From Kalmusia sp. IMI 367209 (lineage: Eukaryota; Ascomycota; Dothideomycetes; Pleosporales; Didymosphaeriaceae): a stretch of DNA of 64,000 nucleotides. The translations under genes were made by a program, and so were the position numbers. Positions 19,846 to 29,864 of this stretch are shown here, one piece after another. The stretch lies in assembly GCA_027946365.1 (NCBI GenBank), contig JAPEUQ010000015.1:558001-622000 (forward strand), read 5' to 3'. Below the pieces are notes generated by a model. That model was not told the origin of the DNA. It saw nothing but the letters and a program-made list of their open reading frames with translations, and ran no database searches. Within the stretch, counting starts at the first letter, position 1, and each line of letters begins with the position of its first letter.

Positions 19846-22596
19846 ATGTCGTCTTCGTCTACTATCGATTCTACTTCGCAAAAGAGCACTCCTGCGTCCT
19901 CGCCGCCGCCTGCCGACATGGACGATCAGACGAAACTCGAGGACAATGAGGTGCCCAGCAGCATGCAGCAGGAGGAGGATCGAATGCGATCACAGCGTGA
20001 GAAACAGGACGCCAAACGCGATGCTCAGCTCGAGAAAGAGCGTCAAGCAGATATCAAGAGTGGCAAGGAGGTTTTAGACAAGAAGTTTCAGCAATTAGAA
20101 TTTCTCATGAATAAGAGCAAGCTTTATGCTAGTGTGATGCTCGCACAGATGCAGCGGCAAGAAGACGAGGAAAAGGCCCAGGACGCGAAGACTCACGGCC
20201 AGGCTTCGAAACGCGAACAAAAGGCTGAGCAGATGGCCGCCGAGACGCAGCGACGAGCGACACGTGCCTCTGCAGCGAGTACTGAGTCAGCCACTGCGAA
20301 GACCGCCCCGGCGAAGAAGGGTCGTGGACGGCCGAAGAAGAACACACGGGAAGACGCGAAGATCTCAAGTTTCTTCAAGAAAGAAGACCTGCAAGACCGG
20401 ACGCGTAAAGCGAACGTCGCTGAGGCGTTGAAGGAAGCTGCCGACGAAGATAACGTTCAAACGGGCGATGTTGGATATCAAAATGTAAAGTCTGCACGGC
20501 AACCGAAGCTCGTAACAGGTGGTACAATGCGCTCATATCAGCTTGAGGGTCTCGAATGGATGCTCTCCTTATACGAGAACGGTATCAACGGCATCTTGGC
20601 CGACGAGATGGGCTTGGGCAAGACTATACAAACCATCGCACTACTAGCCCATCTATGGGAGATGGGCTCTTACGGCCCGTTTTTGATCGCGGTGCCCCTA
20701 AGCACCACAAGCAACTGGGTTGAAGAGTTCCGCAAGTGGACACCAAGCATCCCTGTACTATTATACCATGGTGACAAGAAGGAGCGCGAGAATCTGCGTA
20801 AGACGAAACTCAAACATCCCGGAACAGAACAATTCCCCGTAGTCGTGACGAGCTACGAGATATGCATGAACGATCGCAAATACCTGACTGGTTTCGGCTG
20901 GCAGTTCATCGTCATCGACGAAGGCCACCGCATTAAGAACCTCGATTGTCGCCTAATTCGCGAGTTGCAGCAGTACCAGTCGGCGAATCGATTGCTCATC
21001 ACCGGAACACCTCTGCAAAACAACCTTACGGAGCTGTGGTCACTCTTACACTTCCTATTACCCACAGTATTCGACAAGCTATCAACCTTCGAAAGCTGGT
21101 TCGACTTCTCCGGCTTGAAAAATAAGGACAGCTTCGCAGACCTACTATCCGAAGAGCGTCAACAGTATCTGGTGAAGTCTTTGCACGCAGTTTTGAAGCC
21201 ATTCTTATTGCGTAGGGTAAAGACTGACGTGGAGAGCCTATTACCAAAGAAGCGCGAATATGTCCTGTTCGCACCGCTTACGCCCATGCAACGAGAGTTA
21301 TACCAAACCATTCTCGACGGCACCAGTCGCCAGTATCTTGAAGAGAAATCATTTGAAAGGCTCAGCGTTGGCATTGCGAGCGGTACTGCCACACCTCTGA
21401 GTATACGTAGCAACAATGGGAGCCTCAAGCGTAAAGCCTTGTCCAATGGTTTTGATACCCCAAACAAGAGTGCGAAGACTTCGCGGGAAGGCACTCCGTC
21501 ATCGACCATATCTACAGCATCGAAACGCGGTCGTGGCCGTCAGCGGAAAAATTACGAGGAAGTGAGCGACCGACAATTCTTCGCCGACTTGAACGCACAG
21601 AAAAGCGAATCAGAGGACACCGAAGAGCCGCTCGATTCCGAGGCTGAGGAAGAGCGAGTCCGCGTAGCTACATACGAGCTCGCAAAAAGACAACTCCAGC
21701 AAAAGAAATTCGGCAATTCCTTAATGCAGCTACGACTCTGCTGCAACTCTCCATATATGTTCTTCAATCCATTTCTTAAAGCCGAGACCTCGGGCTCAGA
21801 AACATTTGCTTCAGAAACAGAGCCGGACGAAACCGTGGTTACAACGTCAGGCAAAATGCTGCTCCTCGACTCACTGCTCACGGAACTTCTTCGCCGCGGC
21901 CACAAAGTCCTCATCTTCTCACAGTTTACTATCATGCTAGATCTACTTGGTCAGTATCTTGATCTGCGTGGGTGGTCGCACGCACGAATAGATGGAACAA
22001 CCGCACAGCCAGACCGTCAAGCGCAGATCCGAGCTTTCAATGCTTCGTCGTCTGCCAAAGACGCCACAAACGTTTTCCTGTTGTCTACTCGCGCTGGCGG
22101 CCAAGGCATCAACCTCGCGTCAGCCGACACAGTCATTCTCTTCGATTCGGATTGGAACCCCCAGCAGGACCTCCAAGCCATTGACCGCGCGCACCGCATC
22201 GGCCAAACGCGCAACGTGATTGTGTACCGCTTCGCGACCCGCAACACCGTGGAGCTGAAACTTCTCGAGTCCGCGGAAGCCAAGCGTCGCTTGGAGAAAT
22301 TGGTTATTCGCAAGGGCGGCGTAAGGAATGACCGGGCGAGGGGGAAGCAGGTGGAGGGGGAGCAGGAGCTGGAGGAGCTGCAGAGATTATTGAGGAAAAG
22401 TGATGGGGAGAGGTTTGACGTTGAGGGGAGTGATGGGAGTGGAGTTCTGGGGAAGGACGAGTTAGAAATTCTGTTAGATAGGAGTGAAGGGGCCTACGAG
22501 AGAGCGGAGAAGGGCCTGGACGTTGGTGGGGAGGGCGCGTTCAAGTTGGTGGAGAAGAGGGACGAGGGTGCGCTTTTGGAGGGACTGAAAGCGTGA
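19846..22596 (+). CDS. SNF2-family chromatin remodelling ATPase, LSH/HELLS/Irc5 type
   Basis: Nuclear DNA-dependent ATPase related to HELLS/LSH, yeast Irc5 and Neurospora MUS-30, which act in genome stability and, in some lineages, DNA methylation. Single exon, 916 aa. A charged coiled-coil N-terminus is followed by an AT-hook-like motif (KKGRGRPKKN, about residues 157-166). The ATPase lobe starts at MRSYQLEGLEWMLSLYENG, with Walker A DEMGLGKT near 254 and the motif II box DEGH near 357 in place of DEAH, as in this subfamily. The insert between lobes holds a second basic motif (KRGRGRQRKN). The helicase C lobe runs from about 665 (GKMLLLDSLL) to 820 with RAGGQGINLASAD and QAIDRAHRIGQ. No chromodomain, bromodomain or SANT/SLIDE is seen, separating it from CHD, SWI2 and ISWI. 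Confidence 0.92.
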   Translation: MSSSSTIDSTSQKSTPASSPPPADMDDQTKLEDNEVPSSMQQEEDRMRSQREKQDAKRDAQLEKERQADIKSGKEVLDKKFQQLEFLMNKSKLYASVMLAQMQRQEDEEKAQDAKTHGQASKREQKAEQMAAETQRRATRASAASTESATAKTAPAKKGRGRPKKNTREDAKISSFFKKEDLQDRTRKANVAEALKEAADEDNVQTGDVGYQNVKSARQPKLVTGGTMRSYQLEGLEWMLSLYENGINGILADEMGLGKTIQTIALLAHLWEMGSYGPFLIAVPLSTTSNWVEEFRKWTPSIPVLLYHGDKKERENLRKTKLKHPGTEQFPVVVTSYEICMNDRKYLTGFGWQFIVIDEGHRIKNLDCRLIRELQQYQSANRLLITGTPLQNNLTELWSLLHFLLPTVFDKLSTFESWFDFSGLKNKDSFADLLSEERQQYLVKSLHAVLKPFLLRRVKTDVESLLPKKREYVLFAPLTPMQRELYQTILDGTSRQYLEEKSFERLSVGIASGTATPLSIRSNNGSLKRKALSNGFDTPNKSAKTSREGTPSSTISTASKRGRGRQRKNYEEVSDRQFFADLNAQKSESEDTEEPLDSEAEEERVRVATYELAKRQLQQKKFGNSLMQLRLCCNSPYMFFNPFLKAETSGSETFASETEPDETVVTTSGKMLLLDSLLTELLRRGHKVLIFSQFTIMLDLLGQYLDLRGWSHARIDGTTAQPDRQAQIRAFNASSSAKDATNVFLLSTRAGGQGINLASADTVILFDSDWNPQQDLQAIDRAHRIGQTRNVIVYRFATRNTVELKLLESAEAKRRLEKLVIRKGGVRNDRARGKQVEGEQELEELQRLLRKSDGERFDVEGSDGSGVLGKDELEILLDRSEGAYERAEKGLDVGGEGAFKLVEKRDEGALLEGLKA

Positions 22597-22861
22597 AGCA
22601 TGACGTGAGATGCCTTTTGCATAGTAGGTCAACGCATTATTTAAATATTCATTTCGCGAACTTTTGATCATTTCACGATGCAGAACATCTTCCTCAGGCA
22701 TTGAGCGCGGACAACAAGTATGAAGCACATCGACATAACACAGAATATTCTCTTACCAAAAGGAATCGATTCTTTATAGTCTATCTCCTAATTATCAAAC
22801 TCTGACACGCACATTTCTCATTCCATTCATGATCAGCAACACCCACTTTATCCACTCCGGC

Positions 22862-23839
22862 TCACATTCTCGCGAACTCCAGCTGTGGCGCTGCTCCACA
22901 TTCACCCCACTGAGGCTGACACCCATACGCAGGCCTACAATAATCATCCTGATTCCCACACCACCCATAACTCGAGCAACACCTCCCATACGTGCTCCCC
23001 GTACAACTGAACCCATTCCCGCACGTCCCATCCGTGCTAACGGGCACCGTAGGCGTCGGCCTTGCGCTGCTCGTCGAACTGGAACTCGGACTTGGGGTTG
23101 GCGTCGGGGTTGGCGTAGGCGTAGGCGTGGGTACCAAGGTGGAGGAAGAGCTGGAGGTTGAGGGGATCGGGATTGAAGATGAGGAGGATGAGGAGATGGG
23201 AGGCGAGTTTCCGCAGGTGCCGAAGCCAGAGCGGCAGCCTGTGCCGCAGTAGTCGGCTCCATTGCCGCACCAGTACCATTCTGAGCAGCAGTTGCCGAAG
23301 GTGGAGCCCGCGCAGGTGGTCGAGTTTCCGCAGAGGCCGTTGGTAGAGACGATCAGGGTGCCTGTTGGCAGAGGAGGGGTCGAGCTGGAGCTGGAGGAGA
23401 TGACTGAGGATGACGAGATAGTGGTCGAGGTCGAGGGCGACGGTGTCGGTGTTGGAGTGGGTGTTGGAGTAGGTGTTGGGGTTGGGGTAGGTGTCGGTGT
23501 ATCAGTGGGAGCGTCGCCGCATCGTCCATACGCTGGCTGACATCCTACCAGGACATTGCAATATTCGAATCCTGTTCCGCAATATCCGTATGAGGAGCAG
23601 CATTGGTTGTTCGTGCATCTTTGGTTATTTCCATCTGCTCCGCATCGACCATCAGCCTGGCGAGCGAACAGGAAGCGCGCGAAAGGATTCGGCGTCGTGG
23701 CGTTCCTGTGTTGCAATCGTTGGAGTGACGCATGCGTCAATTCTAAGGGCAGTCGTGGAGCGTTGCCCAAAACATGGGTTGTAGCAGAAGCTTCGGAGAA
23801 GCTCAGAGCTCCTGCTAGGAAGAGTGAAGTCCACCGCAT
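22862..23839 (-). CDS. Secreted protein with three CBM18 (hevein-type) chitin-binding domains
   Basis: Predicted to bind chitin in or near the fungal wall; such proteins can shield hyphae from plant chitinases, which is inference. Single exon, 325 aa, with a signal peptide at MRWTSLFLAGALSFSEASA. Three Cys-rich modules have the hevein pattern CCSSYGYCG, CCSEWYWCG and CCSSYGWCG, each with eight cysteines and ending in CGxxxGCQP-type or related loops (about residues 64-107, 166-210 and 272-318). They are joined by low-complexity Thr-Pro and Ser tracts, likely O-mannosylated. The Thr-Pro linkers are encoded by degenerate hexanucleotide repeats that read as repeats in several frames on both strands. 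No catalytic domain is attached, so it is not a chitinase or a chitin deacetylase. Confidence 0.9.
   Translation of the reverse strand: MRWTSLFLAGALSFSEASATTHVLGNAPRLPLELTHASLQRLQHRNATTPNPFARFLFARQADGRCGADGNNQRCTNNQCCSSYGYCGTGFEYCNVLVGCQPAYGRCGDAPTDTPTPTPTPTPTPTPTPTPTPSPSTSTTISSSSVISSSSSSTPPLPTGTLIVSTNGLCGNSTTCAGSTFGNCCSEWYWCGNGADYCGTGCRSGFGTCGNSPPISSSSSSSIPIPSTSSSSSTLVPTPTPTPTPTPTPSPSSSSTSSARPTPTVPVSTDGTCGNGFSCTGSTYGRCCSSYGWCGNQDDYCRPAYGCQPQWGECGAAPQLEFARM
23091..23134 (-). repeat. Thr-Pro coding minisatellite, linker 2
   Basis: A second tract of the same Thr-Pro hexanucleotide type lies between chitin-binding domains 2 and 3 and is shorter than the first. Confidence 0.75.
23430..23502 (-). 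repeat. Thr-Pro coding minisatellite, linker 1
   Basis: A run of near-identical 6-bp units (minus strand roughly ACNCCN) encodes about a dozen Thr-Pro dipeptides between chitin-binding domains 1 and 2. Third positions vary, so it is degenerate rather than perfect, but it could still expand or contract. Confidence 0.8.
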
Positions 23840-24142
23840 GTTTGCTGGAAAAGTAAATGACTGTCTTGGGAAACTTTGAGAGAAGATCGCTCAGTCTTAA
23901 AGGAATGTGGCTGTAGCTCTAAAGAGCTAGGTGCGTTACTGATGGAGGGAACGCGGCCCAGGAATAGAACGACGAAGAGATAAGAGAGGGAGGTCCTCAG
24001 CCTGTACACATTCGAATGTGGACGCGAGGCCTCGCGTGAACGTGAAAGAAATCCCCCGAGCCCGTAGAGTATTATTTCCAAGCCGGTATCTCAGAGTGCC
24101 CTGCATGATCATGGTCACACAAGGAAGGAAGAAATTCCGAGG
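23840..24142. other. Upstream region of the CBM18 gene
   Basis: About 300 bases with no supported gene, presumably the CBM18-protein promoter. Confidence 0.4.
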
Positions 24143-24601
24143 TTATTGATCAATATCGAGTACGGCGTGAAGATGCTGGGCATGTGGGGCTTCTAGCTGT
24201 GTAGTCTCCTTGTGAAACTTCCATCGCCTGGATAGAAGCGACTCACCTTTGCCAGGTCCATTGGGGGCATACTGACACGCAATGAAGTCGTCAAAGCTAC
24301 GAGGCTCTCCTGGTACGACGAGTGAACAGAAATGGAAGCGACCTGCAGTGGTGCACAAGATTGCAGCTCCCCCACCATCCCGACCACCAGGTGGGGCAAT
24401 CGCAGGTCGTTTGGAGCGCAAGAGACGTCGACGTCGAATATAATAATCATTTGCGTCGGAAAGGAACGCTGCAGCGCCTAAATACACTGCCGAGAGAACC
24501 GAGGGGATAATTACCGGCCCTGACGGGATGCGGCACCAGAGCATGTGCCTTTCGTATAGATAGTTTTCTAGAAACTCTTGGGCATTTTTCATGCAAGGCA
24601 C
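24143..24601 (-). CDS. Hypothetical protein, low support
   Basis: A 152-codon frame with no recognised domain. It has a hydrophobic stretch (VIIPSVLSAVYLGAAAFL, about residues 30-47) followed by a strongly basic segment (YYIRRRRLLRSKRP). A good donor (GTGAGTCGC) follows GKG around 24245, so the true C-terminus may use another exon. It borders the decayed gene region on its right. It may be a fragment or a chance frame. Confidence 0.3.
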   Translation of the reverse strand: MPCMKNAQEFLENYLYERHMLWCRIPSGPVIIPSVLSAVYLGAAAFLSDANDYYIRRRRLLRSKRPAIAPPGGRDGGGAAILCTTAGRFHFCSLVVPGEPRSFDDFIACQYAPNGPGKGESLLSRRWKFHKETTQLEAPHAQHLHAVLDIDQ

Positions 24602-25212
24602 ACCTTCCCCCGGACCTATCCCAAAATCGTGTGGATCGCACGTGATCAGTTACATGAAGGCCAACTCCACACAGGCAGACTTTCCATGTAGATTCTGAGG
24701 CCGCGTCTCTCTTGTTGAGACTTAAACCGGTATGTTTCGCATTTCAAGATGGTATTTACTAAAATTTAGGAAGTTACCGCATCTTGTCGAACTATTACAG
24801 ATTGTGCCGTATCAATACAAGACTCTTCAAATGACGGCAGCATCCTTGCAGAAGCAGCGGATGCAGTCTATTGAGGTTCAATTTTCATGGGCAAACTTTG
24901 AACCGGTCGATCTGAAACTAGAAGACCTCTTGGTTATGATGCTGCAAAGTATGCGTGAACTGTGAGATCAACTGGTGCTCCAGCTGTGCTGGAGAACTAG
25001 CGAGGCCATCTACCCTATTATTGTCTGTTGTCTTCAGTTCCATTTTCTAGAGGCTTGATTGATTATGCTGCAAAAGAGACTGTTCAAACCGATCCGCGTA
25101 GTCATCTTCCGATTCTGTATCAGTGTCAGAAACTATCGATAGGTCGATATCAGGCGCAGGATGCAACTCAAGACTTGAACAGCCGACCGCTTGCTTCATT
25201 TACATGCTCATT
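24602..25212. other. Gene-poor stretch
   Basis: Only short frames on both strands; no domain, RNA or repeat was recognised. Confidence 0.4.
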
Positions 25213-26158
25213 TCAGGGGCCAAGGCCATTGGTTTGGAGTCGCCACGTGTGTGTCTTTTTCGATTGGCTGTAGTATGGCCGCATACGACTTTCCATACCA
25301 TGGCCGAATCGCTCTTTCCATATAGGATGCATGAGTTTATCCCACCTACTTTGTAGTTCCTTATTATTAGAGAAGGAGCGGAAATCAGGGTCCCAATGTT
25401 GAGTCATATCCGCAAAGAGCAGCTGTTCCGACGGTGACAATAGCGATGGAAGTCCTTCGTATTTGCGTCGAAGCTCATTCTCATATTCGACCATATGTGG
25501 AGCGACGTAGTCACACTACGAACATCTATTAGCTTCATATGTTACCCTTCACCTATATGCCGCTTACGCAACCACACATGAGGGAATGCAATAGTTCTAC
25601 CAATACCTCATCTTTTAAACGTTCTCCCTTGCCTCCGACAGTGCATCCCCAAAGATGTAGCTGAGCTACCATGTATTCTTTGGTCACCTTGACGCCCTTC
25701 TGAAGCTTGTCTGAAATAGCCTCTGCAGACTCGCGTGTATACACACCGAGGTAGAGTTTTCAGTCGTGGTAGCTGTACGAACGAGCGGCGGTGCCGGGTC
25801 CTTCCTACGCAAACACACGTGGCCGGACATGGGGGTATTCCTGGTCTAAAACAGCAAGCTTTTTCACTAGCGCTGCAGGAGGGGTCGGGGCATTTGGGAG
25901 GAATACAGGATCTTCCACATCGATCCACTCGGGCGGCTTCGCTACCTCGCTCCTCTGTAGGTCGGTTATTCTAGGTCTTTTTACCGCCTGTTCGTCGTGC
26001 TCTGGCATTGATCGCTTTTGCTCAGAGCGGGGAAGAAAGCGCGATTTAGCTTCGGGAGTTATGAGAGCTTCAAAACGTTCTCGACCCTCCGCATCGGGAA
26101 TACCTAAACCCCGGGCGAACGGGTTGTCGCAATAGTCCTTGGACACGAGCAAATACAA
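25213..26158 (-). pseudogene. Decayed copy B of an unrecognised gene (two in-frame stops)
   Basis: One continuous minus-strand frame runs from 26158 to 25553 with only two stops: TAG after HVRPRVFA and TGA within SYSYHD*KLYL. The protein on either side is ordered and protein-like. A 52-bp intron (25516-25567, GTAAGC...GTAG) then leads to a last exon, CDYVAPHMVEYENELRRKY..., which ends at 25213. The segment TRESAEAISDKLQKG...VAQLHLWGC...LVELL matches copy A at 26.2-26.7 kb in order and spacing (TRDSADEI...LAQCVFWGY...LVRKDL), and both stops fall in or just before this homologous block. The helix-turn-helix pattern with a basic middle resembles a SAP-type DNA-binding motif, which is speculation. 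The N-terminal start was not found. Confidence 0.6.
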
Positions 26159-26169
26159 CGCTCAGCATT

Positions 26170-26700
26170 CATCAGGTTTGGATGGTGCAAGGCCATATTA
26201 CTGCCTGCGGACGTCTTCCTCCCATTCTATGGCAAAGGGTGACCTTATATCACACTAATCATGGTCAGCCTGGAGTTCAAAGTCACAGGACGATAGTCAC
26301 TAGACAGTTCGCCTATGGAATAGAACCTGACACAACTAGGCTCGTAATACAGATCCAGAATCATTTTATAAACCACAACATCCCAAGTGATAGCACTTAC
26401 CAAGCATTGATTGAGCGCATTTATGAGATCCTTCCTAACTAATTCTTTCATGATGCCATCTACGTGATCCTGGTAGTAACCCCAAAAGACGCACTGGGCT
26501 AGCATATTTTTCAAAGTGACCGGAGTCTTCTTGTCGTTGTAGTTCTTCAAACGGCGTCTAATCTCATCAGCAGAATCACGCGTGATGCCATTGCTGTAAA
26601 GTACGCCATCATAGTAGCTGTAATTGACTGGTGTTCCACGAGGATCAGGACCAAACTTGACCTCGACGCGAGTTGGTGGATCTGATTGAGGAGTATTCGT
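26170..26700 (-). pseudogene. Copy A of the same unrecognised gene, probably also decayed
   Basis: The frame from about 26690 reads SDPPTRVEVKFGPDPRGTP, then NYSYYDGVLYSNGITRDSADEI, and continues to LINALNQCL, where a GTAAGT donor stands at the same place as in copy B. The next piece, about 120 bases on after ATTAG, reads CDIRSPFAIEWEEDVRRQ and aligns with copy B's CDYVAPHMVEYENELRRK, but a TAA follows at once. A CTGCAG acceptor before the first block (about 26702) implies a missing upstream exon. Function is unknown. Copy A has cleaner coding sequence in its first exon than copy B, yet its 3' exon is truncated. Confidence 0.5.
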
Positions 26701-27180
26701 GCTGCAGAACAGACAGAAGCGAAAAAGTGTAAAAAATTATATTATCATCGAATGAAGTTAATCATGACAGGAGTAAACATGACAAGAGTTCTTAAACACG
26801 TGGATTTGAGCTAAAGTGCAAGCTGGAACAGCACATTTGGTCAAAAGCTGGACCGTCAGCGCACTGAAAAGTGGAGCAGATTCTCAAAGCTTCGCCTGAC
26901 ATGTAATCTGCGTCACAATGGGTGATGAGCCATGCCTTGTAGGCATTCAGCTGCATGTGGTCATTTCTCATCCCAAGGTAATCTGTCCCATGAGGCGTTT
27001 GCAGGTTTCTTAAAGATACGGTCACTGAGTTCGGTCAAACAAAAATACATACACTACTAGGAGATGTGTAATTGGCATTGTTTTGAACAGGATGCCTTGC
27101 CCACTTTACCTTGAAGTGGTGGATATTGCAGAGCGCGATGCGTCCGCCATGATCATCGTAATGTCTGAGAGCGTCGGACA
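26701..27180. other. Intergenic stretch with an uncertain Cys-containing frame
   Basis: A 77-codon minus frame (26792-27025) contains six cysteines but no signal peptide, and could be an upstream exon of copy A or chance. Otherwise nothing is seen. Confidence 0.35.
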
Positions 27181-29284
27181 CTACGCCTTTTCTCCCCACT
27201 CTTCTACTCTCTTCCTTCCACCCTCGAGCTGAACGACTACATCCCGGCTTAGCAAAGCGTCGACGTTAGGTGCCCAGAAGGTAGCGATGATACCGATACC
27301 ACAGAATGCGATGGTGCTGAGGAACACGGTCGGGTACGCAGCAGCACTAGCTTCCTGATAGGCGCGTACACCGGCAGCTTGGATCGATGAAGATAGACCC
27401 TCGACTTCAGCCCAAGCAGTTGGTGTGCCTAGCGTGAGGGCCGCGAGGAAGGCAGGAACGCTGGTTAGCGGGAGACCAGCAGCAGTGAGGGCGGAGGGAA
27501 CACGTGCTGGGATCGTTTGCGCGAGCCGATTGGAGAGAATGACTGTATATACGCTGGACTTTTATTTAGTATAGGACTAGGTGCTCCCAGAGGTTACTTA
27601 CGTAGAGCATATTGTAGAGATGAAGGAGCGAGCGGAGCCCGCAATGCCGGTCGCGGTGCCAATCTCACGCTGGTCTTTAATGACAATCGTTGCGACCGTA
27701 GAATTGAGTATCTCGTTCCACCCGATGAAGGCAGCGGCGAGGAAAACAAACACAGCCGCCATGATGGGTGTGTCAGGAGTTGACGCCGCCATAGCTGAAC
27801 AAACGTCAGCACTCGTTCGATATCCGACTATCATTGTATCACCTACCTGCGAGGAATACACTCCCAATGAAAAACACAACGATGATTTGAATATTCGTTC
27901 TGCGCTTGAAAAACGCCCCAACGAACTCGCCAAACAGGATCCCAGAGTTGGATATGCACGACATCCATCCCGCCCACATGAAGCCATGGCCAGGTGAATA
28001 CAGCGTAGCGACCATGCTTGGCCAGATTATTGCAAGCGCATAGTAGACGGCGGCTCCAAGAGACCATAGTAGGACAGTTATATCCCAAGGCACGTTCTTC
28101 AGCAAGTGCATGGGCAACAACGGCTCTTTCAGTCGCGCATAAGCTTCATATACAAAGAAGCTTGCAAGTGAAGCGAAGCCAATTACTATGGTTGCGATGA
28201 CATGCGCTGACTTCCATGGATGCAAGGTACCTCCCCATGATAAACCCATGAGGAAGAGAAGCAGACCCACGATGAAGAGCAATGTGCCAATGTAGTCGAA
28301 GTCTCTGAGAAACTGGGTTTTGCTACCTAAGCCGTGCTTTTGGGCAAAGGAAGGGGGTTTGTAGAATAGGAACCATGCGATTGTCGTGGCACCATTCAGC
28401 GCTATCAGAAGATAAAAGATACTATGTCACGACTTGTTCAGTATGGGTCATTTGATCGCGTGAGGAGACTCACCCTCGCCAGCCAACACTGGACTGCACA
28501 AAGGCGTACGATATCGCAGGCGCGAAGCCGCTTGACGGGATAGCCCATGCAAATCTAAATCTGTCAGTGCGATTCCGCTCGGTCGATTTGAATCACAGCT
28601 TACACCCATGCTTGCGCGATAAACCTATGAGTCGTTGGAACAAGCTCACCGACAACGACTATGCCACGGTTAACTCCGCAAAAGATATTCATATATACCA
28701 TGGTCAACTTACAAGCATAGGAGAGCTGCGACGCAGCACCAAGTCCAATAAGCACCTCAGCGGCAATAAGAGCTGGCACATTCGGCGCCACCGCTGCGAC
28801 GATGCACCCTATCGTAGCGAGTGCGTTCCCTCCGATGAAGAACCAGCGTCGACCTGAATGAATTAACAGAACTCACATCAAGCAATGCTCATAGCATGCG
28901 TACCGAATAGATCACTAAGCCTCCCTACAAGCATGAGACCAACAGAGTTCGTCAGCAAATACGACAGAGAGACCCAGCTCAGGTTTGGATCGGGTCCAAT
29001 GTCTGCATTGATGAACGAGAGAACAGGCGCAGCGAGACCGAAGCCGCCTACGCCGCAGCCAAAGCTGGCCCCGATTGCAAACACTGCCCCAATCAGCATG
29101 TTTAGAAGAGGTATACTCGGCTAGTAATATCCTTACTAGATCCTAAAAAATTCGCGCTTGTGAAATATCCCTTCGGAAGCTCAGAGTCTGGGACTGTGAA
29201 ATCGCGACCTAGGACTTCGGCATCGGGGGTTGCGTTGGGGCTGAGGACTTCTATGGTCTCGGTATGTTCTTTTGTGGTCGCCAT
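27181..29284 (-). CDS. MFS transporter, TRI12/siderophore-type (14 TM)
   Basis: Predicted plasma-membrane drug/H+ antiporter of the trichothecene-efflux (TRI12-like) group. Eight exons are needed; introns are about 50-60 bp. The first (29084-29136) joins FLGS to MFAIGASFGCGVGGFGLAAPV, the family's TM1, and the second (28854-28903) rebuilds LSDLFGRRWFFIGG, the MFS motif A (G-x-L-x-D-x-x-G-R-R). Later blocks include INADIGPDPNLSWVSLSYLL, GELVPTTHRF and the repeated hydrophobic segments typical of 14 helices. The C-terminus, after the last intron near 27555-27600, ends VQLEGGRKRVEEWGEKA. The frame is intact across all joins. No biosynthetic gene adjoins it, and the partner copy A/B region gives no clue to its substrate. 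Confidence 0.87.
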
Positions 29285-29864
29285 GTCTAGGTCTGGACTG
29301 GTGGGTTAGCATATGCGTTCGGAGGTGGTCGCGCCAACTTGTACAATGCAGGTAATTCCACGCAGGGAACACGTACCTACATGCGTCTATCAAGTCAAAT
29401 CATGGAAAGTTTGATCTCAGATAGCAAACCAGCAGATGTATTCAATGTCTGGGGTCACGGCAGCCTATATCCTCGATCCAGGTAGACATTTCCTAAGCAT
29501 CTTTCCGAAGCGCTTCCTTCACGCATCTTAAGCAGCAATGTGGGGCGTATAGGGAACGAGAGAAAACGCCCACACCCTCTGTTGGCCTTCAAGCCAGCAT
29601 GACGTCCGGAAAACGATAAGCTGGCATTGCCAAGAAGGAAATTTTTGGACCTCCATTCTCCAACGTTGCGAAAACAGTACAACACTCAAGTTCATGCTAG
29701 CGCTGGACTTCGAAATCCGGGGAAATGCGGGGTCGACGCTAGAGATGGAAGAGGTTCGGAGCAGACGTTGCTTATAGGATAACTTGAAGCCTACTTAGAC
29801 ATCTAACGATTCAGTCCCACGAGCATACATACTAGGTCCTCCTTGCCATGTCCTACGTCCAGCC
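29285..29864. other. Intergenic region upstream of the MFS gene
   Basis: About 580 bases between the MFS start and the 3' end of the NmrA-like gene, both on the minus strand. No gene is supported. Confidence 0.45.

Noticed and set aside
23262..23540. Val-Gly repeat proteins on the + strand
   Set aside because: These are antisense readings of the Thr-Pro minisatellite in the chitin-binding gene.
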